Source of the DNA: JAFGWO01 sp965603295
GTDB lineage: Bacteria > BMS3Abin14
Assembly: GCA_965603295.1 (NCBI GenBank)
Contig: CBFDCL010000048.1
Span: forward strand, 1-16,404
DNA: 16,404 bases
Direction of reading: 5' to 3'
Positions 8,411-16,097 of the stretch are shown here, in pieces. A program made the translations under genes and the position numbers. Every line of letters begins with the position of its first letter. Position 1 is the first letter of the stretch. The notes beneath the pieces are model-generated. The model searched no databases. It had not been told where the DNA came from and worked only from the letters and a program-made list of their open reading frames with translations.

Positions 8411-11400
8411 TCATTTCTCCTCTTCGGTCTCCATAAGTTCCACGTCCAGACAGAAACTCTGAAGCTCTTTGACAAGAACGTTGAAGGACTCGGGAAGGCC
8501 CGCATCCATCGTGTTCTGGCCCTTGACGATGGCCTCGTACATCTTGGTCCTTCCCGCTACATCATCGGACTTGACGGTAAGCACTTCCTGCAGGGTATGG
8601 GCAGCCCCATACCCCTCAAGGGCCCAGACCTCCATCTCACCGAACCGCTGTCCCCCGAACTGGGCCTTCCCACCGAGGGGCTGCTGGGTAACGAGAGAGT
8701 AAGGCCCGATGCTCCTGGCATGTATCTTGTCGTCCACAAGGTGATGGAGCTTCAGCATGTAAATGTAACCCACCGTCACTTCCCGGTGGAACGGTTCTCC
8801 CGTCTTGCCGTCATGGAGCTTGGCCTGTCCCCGCAGGGGCAGATCTCCGATCCCGAGAAGTTCACCGATCTCTTCCTCGGCGGCCCCATCGAAAACGGGC
8901 GACGCGACCAGAAGGCCTTTCTGGAGATCGCCCGCCAGCTGCATGATCTCCTCGTCATCCTTTTTGTCGATCAGGTCCCTCATGCGCCTTCCGGCTTCCG
9001 ATGGCCTGTCCGCCCCGTACACATCCTTCATGAATTTCCGGACCTTGGCCGGGTTTGGAGCCGAATCCAGGACCTGACGCACCTTTTCACCGACACCCTT
9101 TGATGCCCAACCGAGCATGGTCTCCAAGATTTGCCCCACGTTCATACGGCTCGGGACACCCAGGGGGTTGAGGACCATGTCCACCGGCGTCCCATCCTCC
9201 ATATAGGGGAGATCTTCCACGGGGACGATCTTGGAAAGGACACCCTTGTTCCCGTGGCGACCGGCCATTTTGTCACCCACTGAAAGCTGCCGCTTGATGG
9301 CGAGGTAAACCTTCACCATCTTTATGACGCCCGGAGGGAGTTCGTCCCCTTTCCGGAGTTTCTCGATCTTCCCGTCAAACAAACGCCTGATCCCATCCTC
9401 CTGCACCTGAGACCTGCGACGCAGGACCATCATGCGTTCCAGAGCCTTGGGATCGCTTAAGGGAAGATCGAACCATTTGACTTTCGGCAATTCCTCCAGC
9501 AGCTTGACCGTTACTTTGCTTTCCTTCTTCGCAAGGGTCTTTCCGTCGGGGCTTTTGCTGTCCGCGGCAAGCTTCCGACCCAGGATGGTCCCCTTGATCT
9601 TCTCGTACATACTGTTGCGAACGATGCGAATCTCATCATCCCGGTCTTTGATATACCTGGCAACCTGCTCATCCTCGATGGCCTGGGCCCGGCTGTCCTT
9701 GTCCATTCCCCTTCTGGAAAAGACTTTGACATCGATGACAACGCCCTCGACCCCGGGGGGTACACGCAGGGAGGTGTCACGGACATCTCCGGCTTTCTCA
9801 CCGAATATGGCCCTGAGAAGCTTTTCCTCGGGGGTGAGCTGGGTTTCCCCTTTGGGAGTCACCTTTCCAACCAGGATATCCCCCGCCTTGACCTCAGCGC
9901 CGATGCGCACAATGCCGGAATCATCGAGATCCTTTAACGCCTCTTCACCCACGTTGGGGATGTCCCGGGTGATCTCCTCCTTGCCAAGCTTCGTATCCCG
10001 GGCCATGACCTCGAACTCTTCGATATGGATGGAGGTAAAAACATCCTCCTGAACCAGCCGCTCACTGACGAGGATGGAATCCTCGAAGTTACACCCGTTC
10101 CAGGGCATAAACGCCACAAGGATGTTCTTGCCCAGGGCCAGCTCCCCTTTGCTGGTAGCAGGACCATCGGCGACAACCTGACCCGCCTGAACGTGCTGAC
10201 CGGGGAGGACAATGGGCACCTGGTTGATACACGTGTTCTGGTTCGAACGCATGAACTTGATCAGATGGTAGATGTCGACGTTGGAAGATCCTTCCACACC
10301 TTCCCGGTCCTCTTCTGCCTCATCAACCTGGATGACGATCCGACCCGCGTCTACGCTTTCCACGACCCCTCCGCGCTTGGCGATAACCACCGCACCGGAA
10401 TCTCTGGCAGCCACGGATTCCATGCCGGTGCCAACCAGTGGAGCACAGGTCGTGAGCAGGGGAACAGCCTGACGCTGCATGTTGGATCCCATGAGAGCCC
10501 TGTTGGCGTCATCGTTCTCGAGGAAAGGAATCAGGGAGGCCGCCACGGAAACCAGCTGCCGTGGCGAAACATCCATGAACTGGATTTCCTCGCGGTTCAG
10601 CATCGTGGGTTCCCCGCCCTTCCTGGCGGACACGAATTCGTTCTCAAAACTACCCTTGCTGTCTAAAGGAGCGTTTGCCTGGGCAATGACATACCGGTCC
10701 TCCTCGAGGGCGGACAGGTAGACGATCTCGTCAGAAACCCGGCCGTCCTCCACCTTGCGGTAGGGCGTCTCGATGAAACCAAACTCGTTGATCTGGGCAT
10801 AGGTGCTCAGCGAGGAAATGAGACCGATATTGGGGCCTTCAGGGGTCTCAATAGGACAGATGCGGCCGTAATGCGTGGGATGAACGTCCCGCACCTCGAA
10901 CCCGGCCCTCTCGCGTGTGAGGCCTCCCGGGCCCAGGGCCGAAAGCCGTCTTTTGTGGGTGACCTCCGAAAGGGGGTTGGTCTGATCCATGAACTGCGAG
11001 AGTTGACTGGAACCGAAAAACTCCTTGACCACCGCGGAAACCGGCTTGGCGTTTATCAGGTCGTGGGGCATCACGGTTTCCATCTCCTGGATGCTCATCC
11101 GCTCCTTGATAGCCCTTTCCATCCGGACAAGGCCGATGCGGAACTGGTTCTCGAGGAGTTCCCCGACGCTCCGCACCCTTCTGTTTCCCAGGTGGTCGAT
11201 ATCATCCGCGGTCGCTTCCTTGGAGGCGCTTCGCAGTTTGACCAGGTATTTCATAATGGCAACGATGTCCTCCTTCATGAGGACGCGAGCCTCAAGGGGG
11301 GGCATCTCCCCACCGAACAGTTCCCTGATCTCTTCTTCGAGCTTGATGTTGAGCTTCAGGCGGCCGACCTTGGAAAGATCGTACCGGTCATCGGAAAAGA

Positions 11401-12592
11401 AGAGGCGATCGAAATGGGCCTTGGCCGTATCAAGGGTCGGAGGATCGCCAGGCCTCAGTTTTCGGTAGATCTCCAGCAGGGCGTCCTCGTGATCGAGGAC
11501 CTTGTCAGTGGCCAGTGTATCCCTGAGGCTGCTCTCGTACCGGCTGTGGTCGATAAAGATTACCTCGAGCTCGGCCACTCCCACCGCTCTGATTTTCTCG
11601 AGCAGATCCTCCGTGATCTCCTGATTGCAGTCCCCGATGATTTCACCCGTCGAAACATCCACCACGGGGGAAGCGAGGTAAAGACCGACCAGATCCACCT
11701 GCGGCTCGATCTCGAATTCGGTTATCCCGGCCGATTCGATCTTCTTTGCGGTGGAGGCAAAAACCCTCCGTCCTTCCCGGACCAGCACTTCCCCGGTGGC
11801 CGGGTCAAGGATATCTCGGGAAACGTTCTGCATTTCCAGGGTCTCACGCTGATACCCCTTGAGCACCTTTTCCCCTGCAAAACGGATCAGATCAATAGGA
11901 TAAAAAAGCCTAATGATCTCCTCAGGGTTGTAGCCAAGGGCTTTTAAAAGGATGGTTGCCGGAATTTTGCGGCGCCTGTCGATACGGACATTGATCAGCC
12001 CTTTTGCATCGTATTCAAAATCCAGCCATGACCCCCTGTAAGGGATAACCCTGGCTGAATAGAGAGGGCGTCCGCCGATCATGGATTTGCTTTTATCCAG
12101 CTCGTAAAAAACGCCGGGGCTGCGATGGAGCTGACTGACAATAACCCTTTCCGTCCCGTTGATAATAAACGTGCCGTTGGCGGTCATGAGAGGGATCTCG
12201 CCCAGATAGACCTCCTGCTCCTTGACCTCTCGAACTTTTTTGGTCTTGGTTTCCTCGTCGACCTCAAGGTGAACAAGCCGGATCATGACGTTCAGTGGAG
12301 CCGCGAAAGTCATCCCTCTGTCCTGGCACTCCTGGACATCGAATTTGGGTTCCAGAATGTCATATTTGACGTAGTCAAGAAGGGTGGTCTTGGAGTAATC
12401 CTCGATGGGAAAGATCCCCTTGAAAACCGCGTGCAGCCCCGTTTCTTCACGCTCCTGAGGATCAATGTTCATCTGAAGGAACTTCTCGTAGGATTCCTTC
12501 TGAACCTCGATCAGGTTGGGCATAACGATGATGGAGGGGAGCCTTGAGAAATCTCTTCGCAGCGGAAGCCGGGGACTTGCGGACTGGGGCAT
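8411..12592 (-). CDS. rpoB: DNA-directed RNA polymerase subunit beta
   Basis: Beta is the other large catalytic subunit of RNA polymerase. The product is 1393 residues, a little longer than the 1342 of E. coli. The N-terminus (LRRDFSRLPSIIVMPNLIEV) is typical. The rifampicin pocket SSQLSQFMDQTNPLSEVTHK is at 528-547 and continues to S551 LGPGG. D536, H546 and S551 (E. coli 516, 526, 531) are wild type, which predicts sensitivity. GDKMAGRHGNKGV, near the active site, is at 1106-1118. Before it, about 960-1060, is an insertion like the proteobacterial SI2 (beta-i9). The C-terminus has GGKAQFGGQRFGEMEVWALE. The ATG at 12592 is preceded by GAGGTGAG. Start and identity are secure. Confidence 0.99.
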   Translation of the reverse strand: MPQSASPRLPLRRDFSRLPSIIVMPNLIEVQKESYEKFLQMNIDPQEREETGLHAVFKGIFPIEDYSKTTLLDYVKYDILEPKFDVQECQDRGMTFAAPLNVMIRLVHLEVDEETKTKKVREVKEQEVYLGEIPLMTANGTFIINGTERVIVSQLHRSPGVFYELDKSKSMIGGRPLYSARVIPYRGSWLDFEYDAKGLINVRIDRRRKIPATILLKALGYNPEEIIRLFYPIDLIRFAGEKVLKGYQRETLEMQNVSRDILDPATGEVLVREGRRVFASTAKKIESAGITEFEIEPQVDLVGLYLASPVVDVSTGEIIGDCNQEITEDLLEKIRAVGVAELEVIFIDHSRYESSLRDTLATDKVLDHEDALLEIYRKLRPGDPPTLDTAKAHFDRLFFSDDRYDLSKVGRLKLNIKLEEEIRELFGGEMPPLEARVLMKEDIVAIMKYLVKLRSASKEATADDIDHLGNRRVRSVGELLENQFRIGLVRMERAIKERMSIQEMETVMPHDLINAKPVSAVVKEFFGSSQLSQFMDQTNPLSEVTHKRRLSALGPGGLTRERAGFEVRDVHPTHYGRICPIETPEGPNIGLISSLSTYAQINEFGFIETPYRKVEDGRVSDEIVYLSALEEDRYVIAQANAPLDSKGSFENEFVSARKGGEPTMLNREEIQFMDVSPRQLVSVAASLIPFLENDDANRALMGSNMQRQAVPLLTTCAPLVGTGMESVAARDSGAVVIAKRGGVVESVDAGRIVIQVDEAEEDREGVEGSSNVDIYHLIKFMRSNQNTCINQVPIVLPGQHVQAGQVVADGPATSKGELALGKNILVAFMPWNGCNFEDSILVSERLVQEDVFTSIHIEEFEVMARDTKLGKEEITRDIPNVGEEALKDLDDSGIVRIGAEVKAGDILVGKVTPKGETQLTPEEKLLRAIFGEKAGDVRDTSLRVPPGVEGVVIDVKVFSRRGMDKDSRAQAIEDEQVARYIKDRDDEIRIVRNSMYEKIKGTILGRKLAADSKSPDGKTLAKKESKVTVKLLEELPKVKWFDLPLSDPKALERMMVLRRRSQVQEDGIRRLFDGKIEKLRKGDELPPGVIKMVKVYLAIKRQLSVGDKMAGRHGNKGVLSKIVPVEDLPYMEDGTPVDMVLNPLGVPSRMNVGQILETMLGWASKGVGEKVRQVLDSAPNPAKVRKFMKDVYGADRPSEAGRRMRDLIDKKDDEEIMQLAGDLQKGLLVASPVFDGAAEEEIGELLGIGDLPLRGQAKLHDGKTGEPFHREVTVGYIYMLKLHHLVDDKIHARSIGPYSLVTQQPLGGKAQFGGQRFGEMEVWALEGYGAAHTLQEVLTVKSDDVAGRTKMYEAIVKGQNTMDAGLPESFNVLVKELQSFCLDVELMETEEEK

Positions 12593-12697
12593 GGTCTCAC
12601 CTCATGAGGAAAAAATGCCATCTATTCAAAAAACTAACGATCAATTTCGGGAGGGGTCCCCCTGGAGGGTCCCCTCCCGATCAATTGCGAAAAGAAC
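12593..12697 (-). promoter_or_regulatory. rplL-rpoB attenuator or processing hairpin
   Basis: The 105-bp gap contains a perfect 10-bp stem TCGGGAGGGG/CCCCTCCCGA (12647-12680). A 14-nt loop region can add CCC/GGG. Nine-base direct repeats CGATCAATT flank it (12638-12646 and 12678-12686, the second overlapping the stem end). On the transcribed strand a run of six T lies about 15 nt beyond the stem, too far for a clean intrinsic terminator. In E. coli the same gap holds a partial terminator and an RNase III site that lower rpoBC output relative to ribosomal proteins. The equivalent role here is inference from position. The rpoB ribosome site closes the gap. Confidence 0.6.
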
Positions 12698-13081
12698 CTA
12701 CTTCACTTCGACCTGGGCGCCGACTTCCTCGAGTTGTTTCTTGACGTCTTCGGCCTCGTCCTTGGAAACACCTTCCTTAACGGGGTTCGGTGCACCATCC
12801 ACGAGGTCCTTTGCTTCCTTCAAACCCAGACCGGTAAGGGCGCGAACCACCTTGATGACCTTGATCTTCTCGGCACCCGCAGCGCCGAGGACAACATCGA
12901 ATTCCGTCTTTTCTTCCTCGGCCGCACCGGCTGCCGCGGCTCCCGGAACCGCTGCTACGGCTACCGGAGCGGCGGCGGAGACACCGAACTTCTCCTCGAG
13001 TTCCTTGACAAAATCCGCCATCTCGAGAACGGTCATGTTCTCAATAAAAGCAACAACATCCTCTTTCTTAATATCAGCCAT
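12698..13081 (-). CDS. rplL: 50S ribosomal protein L7/L12
   Basis: L7/L12 is the multi-copy stalk protein that recruits and activates translational GTPases such as EF-Tu and EF-G. The product is 127 residues. The N-terminal dimerisation and L10-binding domain spans about 1-33. An Ala/Val/Gly/Pro-rich hinge covers about 35-55. The C-terminal factor-binding domain has EKIKVIKVVRALTGLGLKEA at 71-90. The ATG at 13081 follows AGGAGGAG. It lies 55 bp after rplJ with no structure between, so the two stalk genes are co-transcribed. Its strong ribosome site fits the extra copies of this protein needed per ribosome. Confidence 0.98.
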   Translation of the reverse strand: MADIKKEDVVAFIENMTVLEMADFVKELEEKFGVSAAAPVAVAAVPGAAAAGAAEEEKTEFDVVLGAAGAEKIKVIKVVRALTGLGLKEAKDLVDGAPNPVKEGVSKDEAEDVKKQLEEVGAQVEVK

Positions 13082-13136
13082 CGTACATCTCCTCCTGATA
13101 CGTTATCTTTTTTGGCAATAGGTTTCCGTTTCAGTC

Positions 13137-13658
13137 TCAGGCGGCTTCCTTGCCGCGCCCGACGGCACTCAGGACCCGGACCAGACTGGCTGGGACCTCG
13201 GAAAGTGTCCTCACGAAGTTCGTGGCAGGGGCGTTCATGGAAGCAAGTGCCTGACCCAGCATAGTCTCCCTGTCGGGCATGCCGGCCAACCGCTTGACAT
13301 CGTCAAGGCCGATCAATTTGCCCGAGAGGACCCCCACCTTCGGCTGAAGGTGTTCGTTGGTCTTCATGAAATCCACGAGGACCTTGGCCGGAGCCACGGG
13401 ATCCGAGGACGAATAAAGGATCGCCACGGGACCCGTGAACTGATCCTTCACGACCTCGAGGGGGGTACCATCGGCTGCCCGGATGGAAAGGGTGTTTTTT
13501 ACCACCTGGAACCTAGCATCGACTTCTCTGAGTTTGGTTCGAAATGCCGTCAGGGCTTCGACGCTCAAACCCCGGTAATCCGTGAGGACAGCCATCTCAA
13601 ACCCTGAAAACAGCTCATGAAGCACTTGAATCTGTTTCTCTCTGTCAGCGCGTCCCAA
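13137..13658 (-). CDS. rplJ: 50S ribosomal protein L10
   Basis: L10 anchors L7/L12 dimers to 23S rRNA and, bound to L7/L12, represses its own mRNA. The product is 173 residues. The N-terminal rRNA-binding domain carries VLTDYRGLSVEALTAFR and RFQVVKNTLSIRA; the C-terminal helix (PASLVRVLSAVGRGKEAA) is the L7/L12-binding spine. The start is TTG at 13658: it has an excellent ribosome site (AAGGAGGAG, 5 nt away) and gives the normal length. The first in-frame ATG (residue 22, in FEMAVLTDYRG) would remove conserved sequence. It is preceded by a 350-bp region with a candidate L10 leader. Confidence 0.96.
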   Translation of the reverse strand: MGRADREKQIQVLHELFSGFEMAVLTDYRGLSVEALTAFRTKLREVDARFQVVKNTLSIRAADGTPLEVVKDQFTGPVAILYSSSDPVAPAKVLVDFMKTNEHLQPKVGVLSGKLIGLDDVKRLAGMPDRETMLGQALASMNAPATNFVRTLSEVPASLVRVLSAVGRGKEAA

Positions 13659-13679
13659 CTTCTCTCCTCCTTTCCTTCA

Positions 13680-13815
13680 AGTTTGTGACGTGATGTTCAC
13701 CACGCCGGCTTGACAATAACAGGATGAGACTTGAAGTGGTCCACAGCCTTCCAGAGGCAATTCATGGAATGCGTAGGAACCACACCGCATCTCGGCTGGG
13801 CGCTCAGGAAGAGCG
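13680..13815 (-). ncRNA. Candidate ribosomal protein L10 leader (autoregulatory mRNA element)
   Basis: The RNA just upstream of rplJ can fold as a branched structure. A closing stem CAGCC/GGCTG (13794-13798 with 13744-13748) encloses ATGCG/CGCAT (13769-13790). The GCCT/AGGC stem (13746-13758) shares bases with the closing stem, so the two compete. GTGGT/ACCAC (13736-13740 with 13779-13783) is a further alternative pairing. An outer hairpin CGCTC/GAGCG (13801-13815) precedes it. The order GCCGAGATG... then GCCTCTGGAAGGCTG resembles L10 leaders as I remember them, and the position is right. I could not test it against the family model, so the exact limits are approximate. Confidence 0.5.
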
Positions 13816-14008
13816 TTTAATCCGCCTTTGCCTGTCATCCAGGGATAAATCCTGGATATTGGGTTTCGGCGTGACCCGGCTGTCACGGAACTACCGGTGT
13901 GGCCTGATATCAGAACGACTGAGAACGGACGCTTCGCGGGAGGTTTTCGGCCCCCGCAAAACAACCGCTCCCTTTGCGGAAGTCGCCCCGAAATCGCCTT
14001 TATCATCG
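13816..14008 (-). other. rplA-rplJ intergenic region, upstream part, rich in stem-loops
   Basis: After the rplA stop three further inverted repeats follow on the transcribed strand: CCGCAAA/TTTGCGG (13954-13979), CGTGAC/GTCACG with a 6-nt loop (13870-13887), and ATCCAGG/CCTGGAT with a 7-nt loop (13837-13857). None has a T-run, so none looks like an intrinsic terminator. E. coli has the L10 promoter in this gap, but I find no good -35/-10 pair here. No convincing gene is present. Confidence 0.45.
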
Positions 14009-14710
14009 TTACCGAAGGGCGTTAGCGGCCCAGATCGGATCAATCTTGATTCCAGGTCCCATTGTGGTGGCAATGGTAATAGTCTTGAAATACCGACCCT
14101 TGCTGGCCGCCGGCTTCAATTTTATCAGGGCTTCCAGAAATACTGTAAGGTTCTGAGCCAGGTTCTCTCCCGAAAAGCTGGCTTTGCCAATGGGAGAATG
14201 AACGATTCCGTTCTTGTCGGTTTTGAACTCCGCTTTCCCGGCTTTGATTTCCTGGATAGCTTTGGCAAGTTCAAAAGTAACCGTTCCCAGTTTGGGGTTC
14301 GGCATCATGCCGCGCGGGCCCAGGACCTTCCCCAGTTTGCCCACGGTTCCCATCATGTCCGGCGTCGCCACCACCCTGTCGAACTCCAGCCATCCACCCT
14401 GAATCTTGTCAACAAGGTCATCCCCCCCCACGAAATCGGCCCCGGCATCCCGGGCCTCCTTGTCCTTTTCACCCTTGGCGAAAGCGAGGATCCGCTCGGT
14501 TTTGCCAAGGCCATGGGGAAGAACCGTCGCACCACGGACAACCTGATCGCTCTTCCGGGGATCGACACCCAGCCTTACCGCGCACTCCACCGTCTCGTCA
14601 AACCCGGCGTTGGCAGTCTCTTTCACCAGGGCGACAGCAGTCTCGAAATCGAAGGTTTTGAGCCGATCAACTTTTTGGGCCGCAGCCGCGTACCTCTTAC
14701 CTGCCTTCAT
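14009..14710 (-). CDS. rplA: 50S ribosomal protein L1
   Basis: L1 forms the mobile stalk at the E site and helps release deacylated tRNA. In many bacteria it also represses its own operon. From the ATG at 14710 the product is 233 residues, the usual length (E. coli 234). Conserved parts are RLGVDPRKSDQVVRGATVLPHGLGK, ATPDMMGTVGKLGKVLGPRGMMPNPKLGTV and the C-terminal GRYFKTITIATTMGPGIKID. A TTG five codons upstream (14725) is also in frame but has no ribosome site. The ATG has GGAG about 9 nt ahead, and that GGAG overlaps the alternative start. It lies 89 bp after rplK. Confidence 0.97.
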   Translation of the reverse strand: MKAGKRYAAAAQKVDRLKTFDFETAVALVKETANAGFDETVECAVRLGVDPRKSDQVVRGATVLPHGLGKTERILAFAKGEKDKEARDAGADFVGGDDLVDKIQGGWLEFDRVVATPDMMGTVGKLGKVLGPRGMMPNPKLGTVTFELAKAIQEIKAGKAEFKTDKNGIVHSPIGKASFSGENLAQNLTVFLEALIKLKPAASKGRYFKTITIATTMGPGIKIDPIWAANALR

Positions 14711-14799
14711 AATATCTTTCTCCAATATTCAATAGCCGTACGCGGCGCACCGTATCCGAAGAAGAGTTTTCCCTCCACCCGGCGCCCTGCGCCCTCGTA
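14711..14799 (-). other. rplK-rplA spacer with small GC-rich hairpin
   Basis: The gap is 89 bp. Seven bases after the rplK stop is a stem GGCGC/GCGCC with a 3-nt loop (14781-14793). It is followed by a purine-rich stretch and finally GGAGAAAG, the rplA ribosome site. No T-run follows the hairpin, so read-through into rplA is expected. Confidence 0.5.
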
Positions 14800-15225
14800 C
14801 TATCCCTCAACAACAATACCCATGCTTCTCGCCGTTCCTTCGACCATTCGCATGGCATCATCGACGGTATAGGCGTTCAGATCCTCCATCTTTGTTCTGG
14901 CGATCTCCTCCACCTGAGCTTTCGTCACCTTCCCGACTTTGACCTTGTTCGGTTCACCTGAGCCCTTGTCGATCCCGGCCGCCTTTCGAAGAAGGATCGC
15001 TGCAGGCGGCGTCTTCGTGATGAAACTGAAAGACCTATCAGCGTAGACCGAAATAACAACCGGGATGATCATTCCCGCCTGATCCTGGGTCTGGGCATTG
15101 AAAGCCTTGCAGAACTCCATAATGTTCACACCATGCTGACCAAGGGCAGGCCCGACGGGAGGTGAAGGGTTCGCCTGCCCTGCCGGGATTTGAAGCTTGA
15201 TAAGACCGATTACCTTCTTTGCCAT
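14800..15225 (-). CDS. rplK: 50S ribosomal protein L11
   Basis: L11 binds the GTPase-associated centre of 23S rRNA at the stalk base and takes part in factor function and RelA activation. The product is 141 residues, the standard length. The N-terminal domain has KLQIPAGQANPSPPVGPALG (10-29) with the conserved proline-rich hinge, then HGVNIMEFCKAFN. The C-terminal rRNA-binding domain has TPPAAILLRKAAGI and ends in EGTARSMGIVVEG. The ATG at 15225 follows AAGGA at 7 nt. It lies 82 bp after nusG. Confidence 0.98.
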   Translation of the reverse strand: MAKKVIGLIKLQIPAGQANPSPPVGPALGQHGVNIMEFCKAFNAQTQDQAGMIIPVVISVYADRSFSFITKTPPAAILLRKAAGIDKGSGEPNKVKVGKVTKAQVEEIARTKMEDLNAYTVDDAMRMVEGTARSMGIVVEG

Positions 15226-15307
15226 GAGAGGTTCCTTCCCTGAAAAATAAATCGGGGCTCACCTTCCGAAACCCACGGGGTGATACGCCCGGGAGATCGA
15301 CTGTGGC
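15226..15307 (-). other. nusG-rplK spacer
   Basis: This 82-bp gap is where E. coli carries the L1 repressor-binding structure ahead of rplK. A GGTGAGCC stretch and short GGG/CCC pairings occur here, but I cannot convincingly build the L1 site. It also holds the rplK ribosome site AAGGA. No promoter or terminator is visible. Confidence 0.35.
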
Positions 15308-15829
15308 TCAGTTCTTCTCCACCTGCAGAAACTCGAGTTCCACGGAGGTCGCTCTTCCGAAAATTGTGACAAGGACTTTGAGTTTTCCCTTTTCCTCGTT
15401 GACCTCTTTCACGATGCCGTTGAAGTTGGTAAAGGGACCGTCAACGACCCTCACGCTTTCCCCCAGGGAGAAAACAACCTTAGGTGTGGGCCGCTCCGCC
15501 CCTTCCTTAACCTGCACCTGGATGCCGGACACTTCATCGGGTGAAAGGGGAGCCGGGTTGGACCCGCCGACGAAGCCGGTGACTTTGGGCAGGCTGCTGA
15601 CAACGTGCCAGGTTTCGTCATTGAGAACCATCTGGATAAGAAGATAACCCGGAAAAAACTTCCGCGTGGAGATCTTCTTTCGCCCTTTCTTAAGCTCCAC
15701 GACCTCTTCCGAGGGAATCATGATATCTCCGAGCTGATCTTCCCTGCCCTTCTCCCGGAACTTTTGCTGTATGGCCTCACGTACCTGGGTCTCGAACCCT
15801 GTGTGAGTATGGACCACATACCAGTTCAT
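15308..15829 (-). CDS. nusG: Transcription termination/antitermination factor NusG
   Basis: NusG binds the RNA polymerase clamp, raises processivity, and links polymerase to Rho or to the leading ribosome through S10. The product is 173 residues. The N-terminal NGN domain begins MNWYVVHTHTGFE and includes RKFFPGYLLIQM (56-67) and VTGFVGG (83-89). The KOW domain is at about 124-170 (GESVRVVDGPFTNFNGIV, then the conserved IFGRATSVELEF). No extra insertion domain is present. The ATG at 15829 is 23 bp after secE, with GAGGAG upstream. Confidence 0.98.
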   Translation of the reverse strand: MNWYVVHTHTGFETQVREAIQQKFREKGREDQLGDIMIPSEEVVELKKGRKKISTRKFFPGYLLIQMVLNDETWHVVSSLPKVTGFVGGSNPAPLSPDEVSGIQVQVKEGAERPTPKVVFSLGESVRVVDGPFTNFNGIVKEVNEEKGKLKVLVTIFGRATSVELEFLQVEKN

Positions 15830-15852
15830 GGTTTCTCAGGCTCCTCTGGGAA

Positions 15853-16038
15853 CTATCCGAAGAGGGCCGTGACCATGCGGCTCAGCAGGATATCGATGAA
15901 TCCAAGGTAGAAGGAAATGATGAAAACAACGACGATGACAACGGCCGTTGATGACAGCGTATCCTGTCTGTTGGGCCACGTAACCTTCTTGAGTTCGACC
16001 CGAACGTCGGTTAGGAAAGTGCGGGTTTTTTTCAGCAT
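15853..16038 (-). CDS. secE: Preprotein translocase subunit SecE
   Basis: SecE clamps the SecY channel in the inner membrane and is essential for protein export. The product is 61 residues, the short single-span form; E. coli has a longer three-span form. The amphipathic helix with the family motif ELKKVTWPNRQ is at 15-25, and one hydrophobic segment covers about 31-53. The ATG at 16038 is preceded by GAGGAT. It lies between tRNA-Trp (59 bp upstream) and nusG, the usual neighbourhood. Confidence 0.97.
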   Translation of the reverse strand: MLKKTRTFLTDVRVELKKVTWPNRQDTLSSTAVVIVVVFIISFYLGFIDILLSRMVTALFG

Positions 16039-16097
16039 GGGTGCAGATCCTCAATTTTAATAGACAAAATTCCCCCTTGCATCGCCTGTGGGGATAT
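16039..16097 (-). other. tRNA-Trp to secE spacer
   Basis: The 59-bp gap carries one arm of the inverted repeat that flanks the tRNA (16081-16089). An AT-rich stretch containing TAAAAT follows, but it has no matching -35 box at the right distance. The secE ribosome site (GAGGAT) ends the gap. Confidence 0.45.

Noticed and set aside
8269..8505. Minus-strand frame of 78 codons across the rpoB end and the rpoB-rpoC gap
   Set aside because: It overlaps the conserved rpoB C-terminus in another phase and has no recognisable domain.
10871..11947. Plus-strand open frame of 358 codons opposite rpoB
   Set aside because: It is a shadow of rpoB with no domain, no ribosome site that stands out and no partner genes on that strand.
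13711..13740. TTGACA on the plus strand in the rplJ leader, possible antisense promoter
   Set aside because: No -10 box lies 16-18 bp downstream.
13705..13742. Weak -35/-10 pair (TGGACC, 17 bp, TGTTAT) pointing at rplJ
   Set aside because: Each box matches only four of six consensus bases, and the start would fall after the L10 leader structure, removing its control.
13724..14872. Plus-strand open frame of 382 codons covering the L10 leader, rplA and the end of rplK
   Set aside because: It is antisense to three functional units and its translation changes character across them, as expected of a chance frame.
15226..15307. L1 repressor site before rplK, as in E. coli
   Set aside because: Short fragments are suggestive, but I could not build the required asymmetric stem with confidence.
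16039..16075. TAAAAT as a -10 box for a secE promoter
   Set aside because: No -35-like hexamer occurs at suitable spacing; the AT-rich stretch is short.
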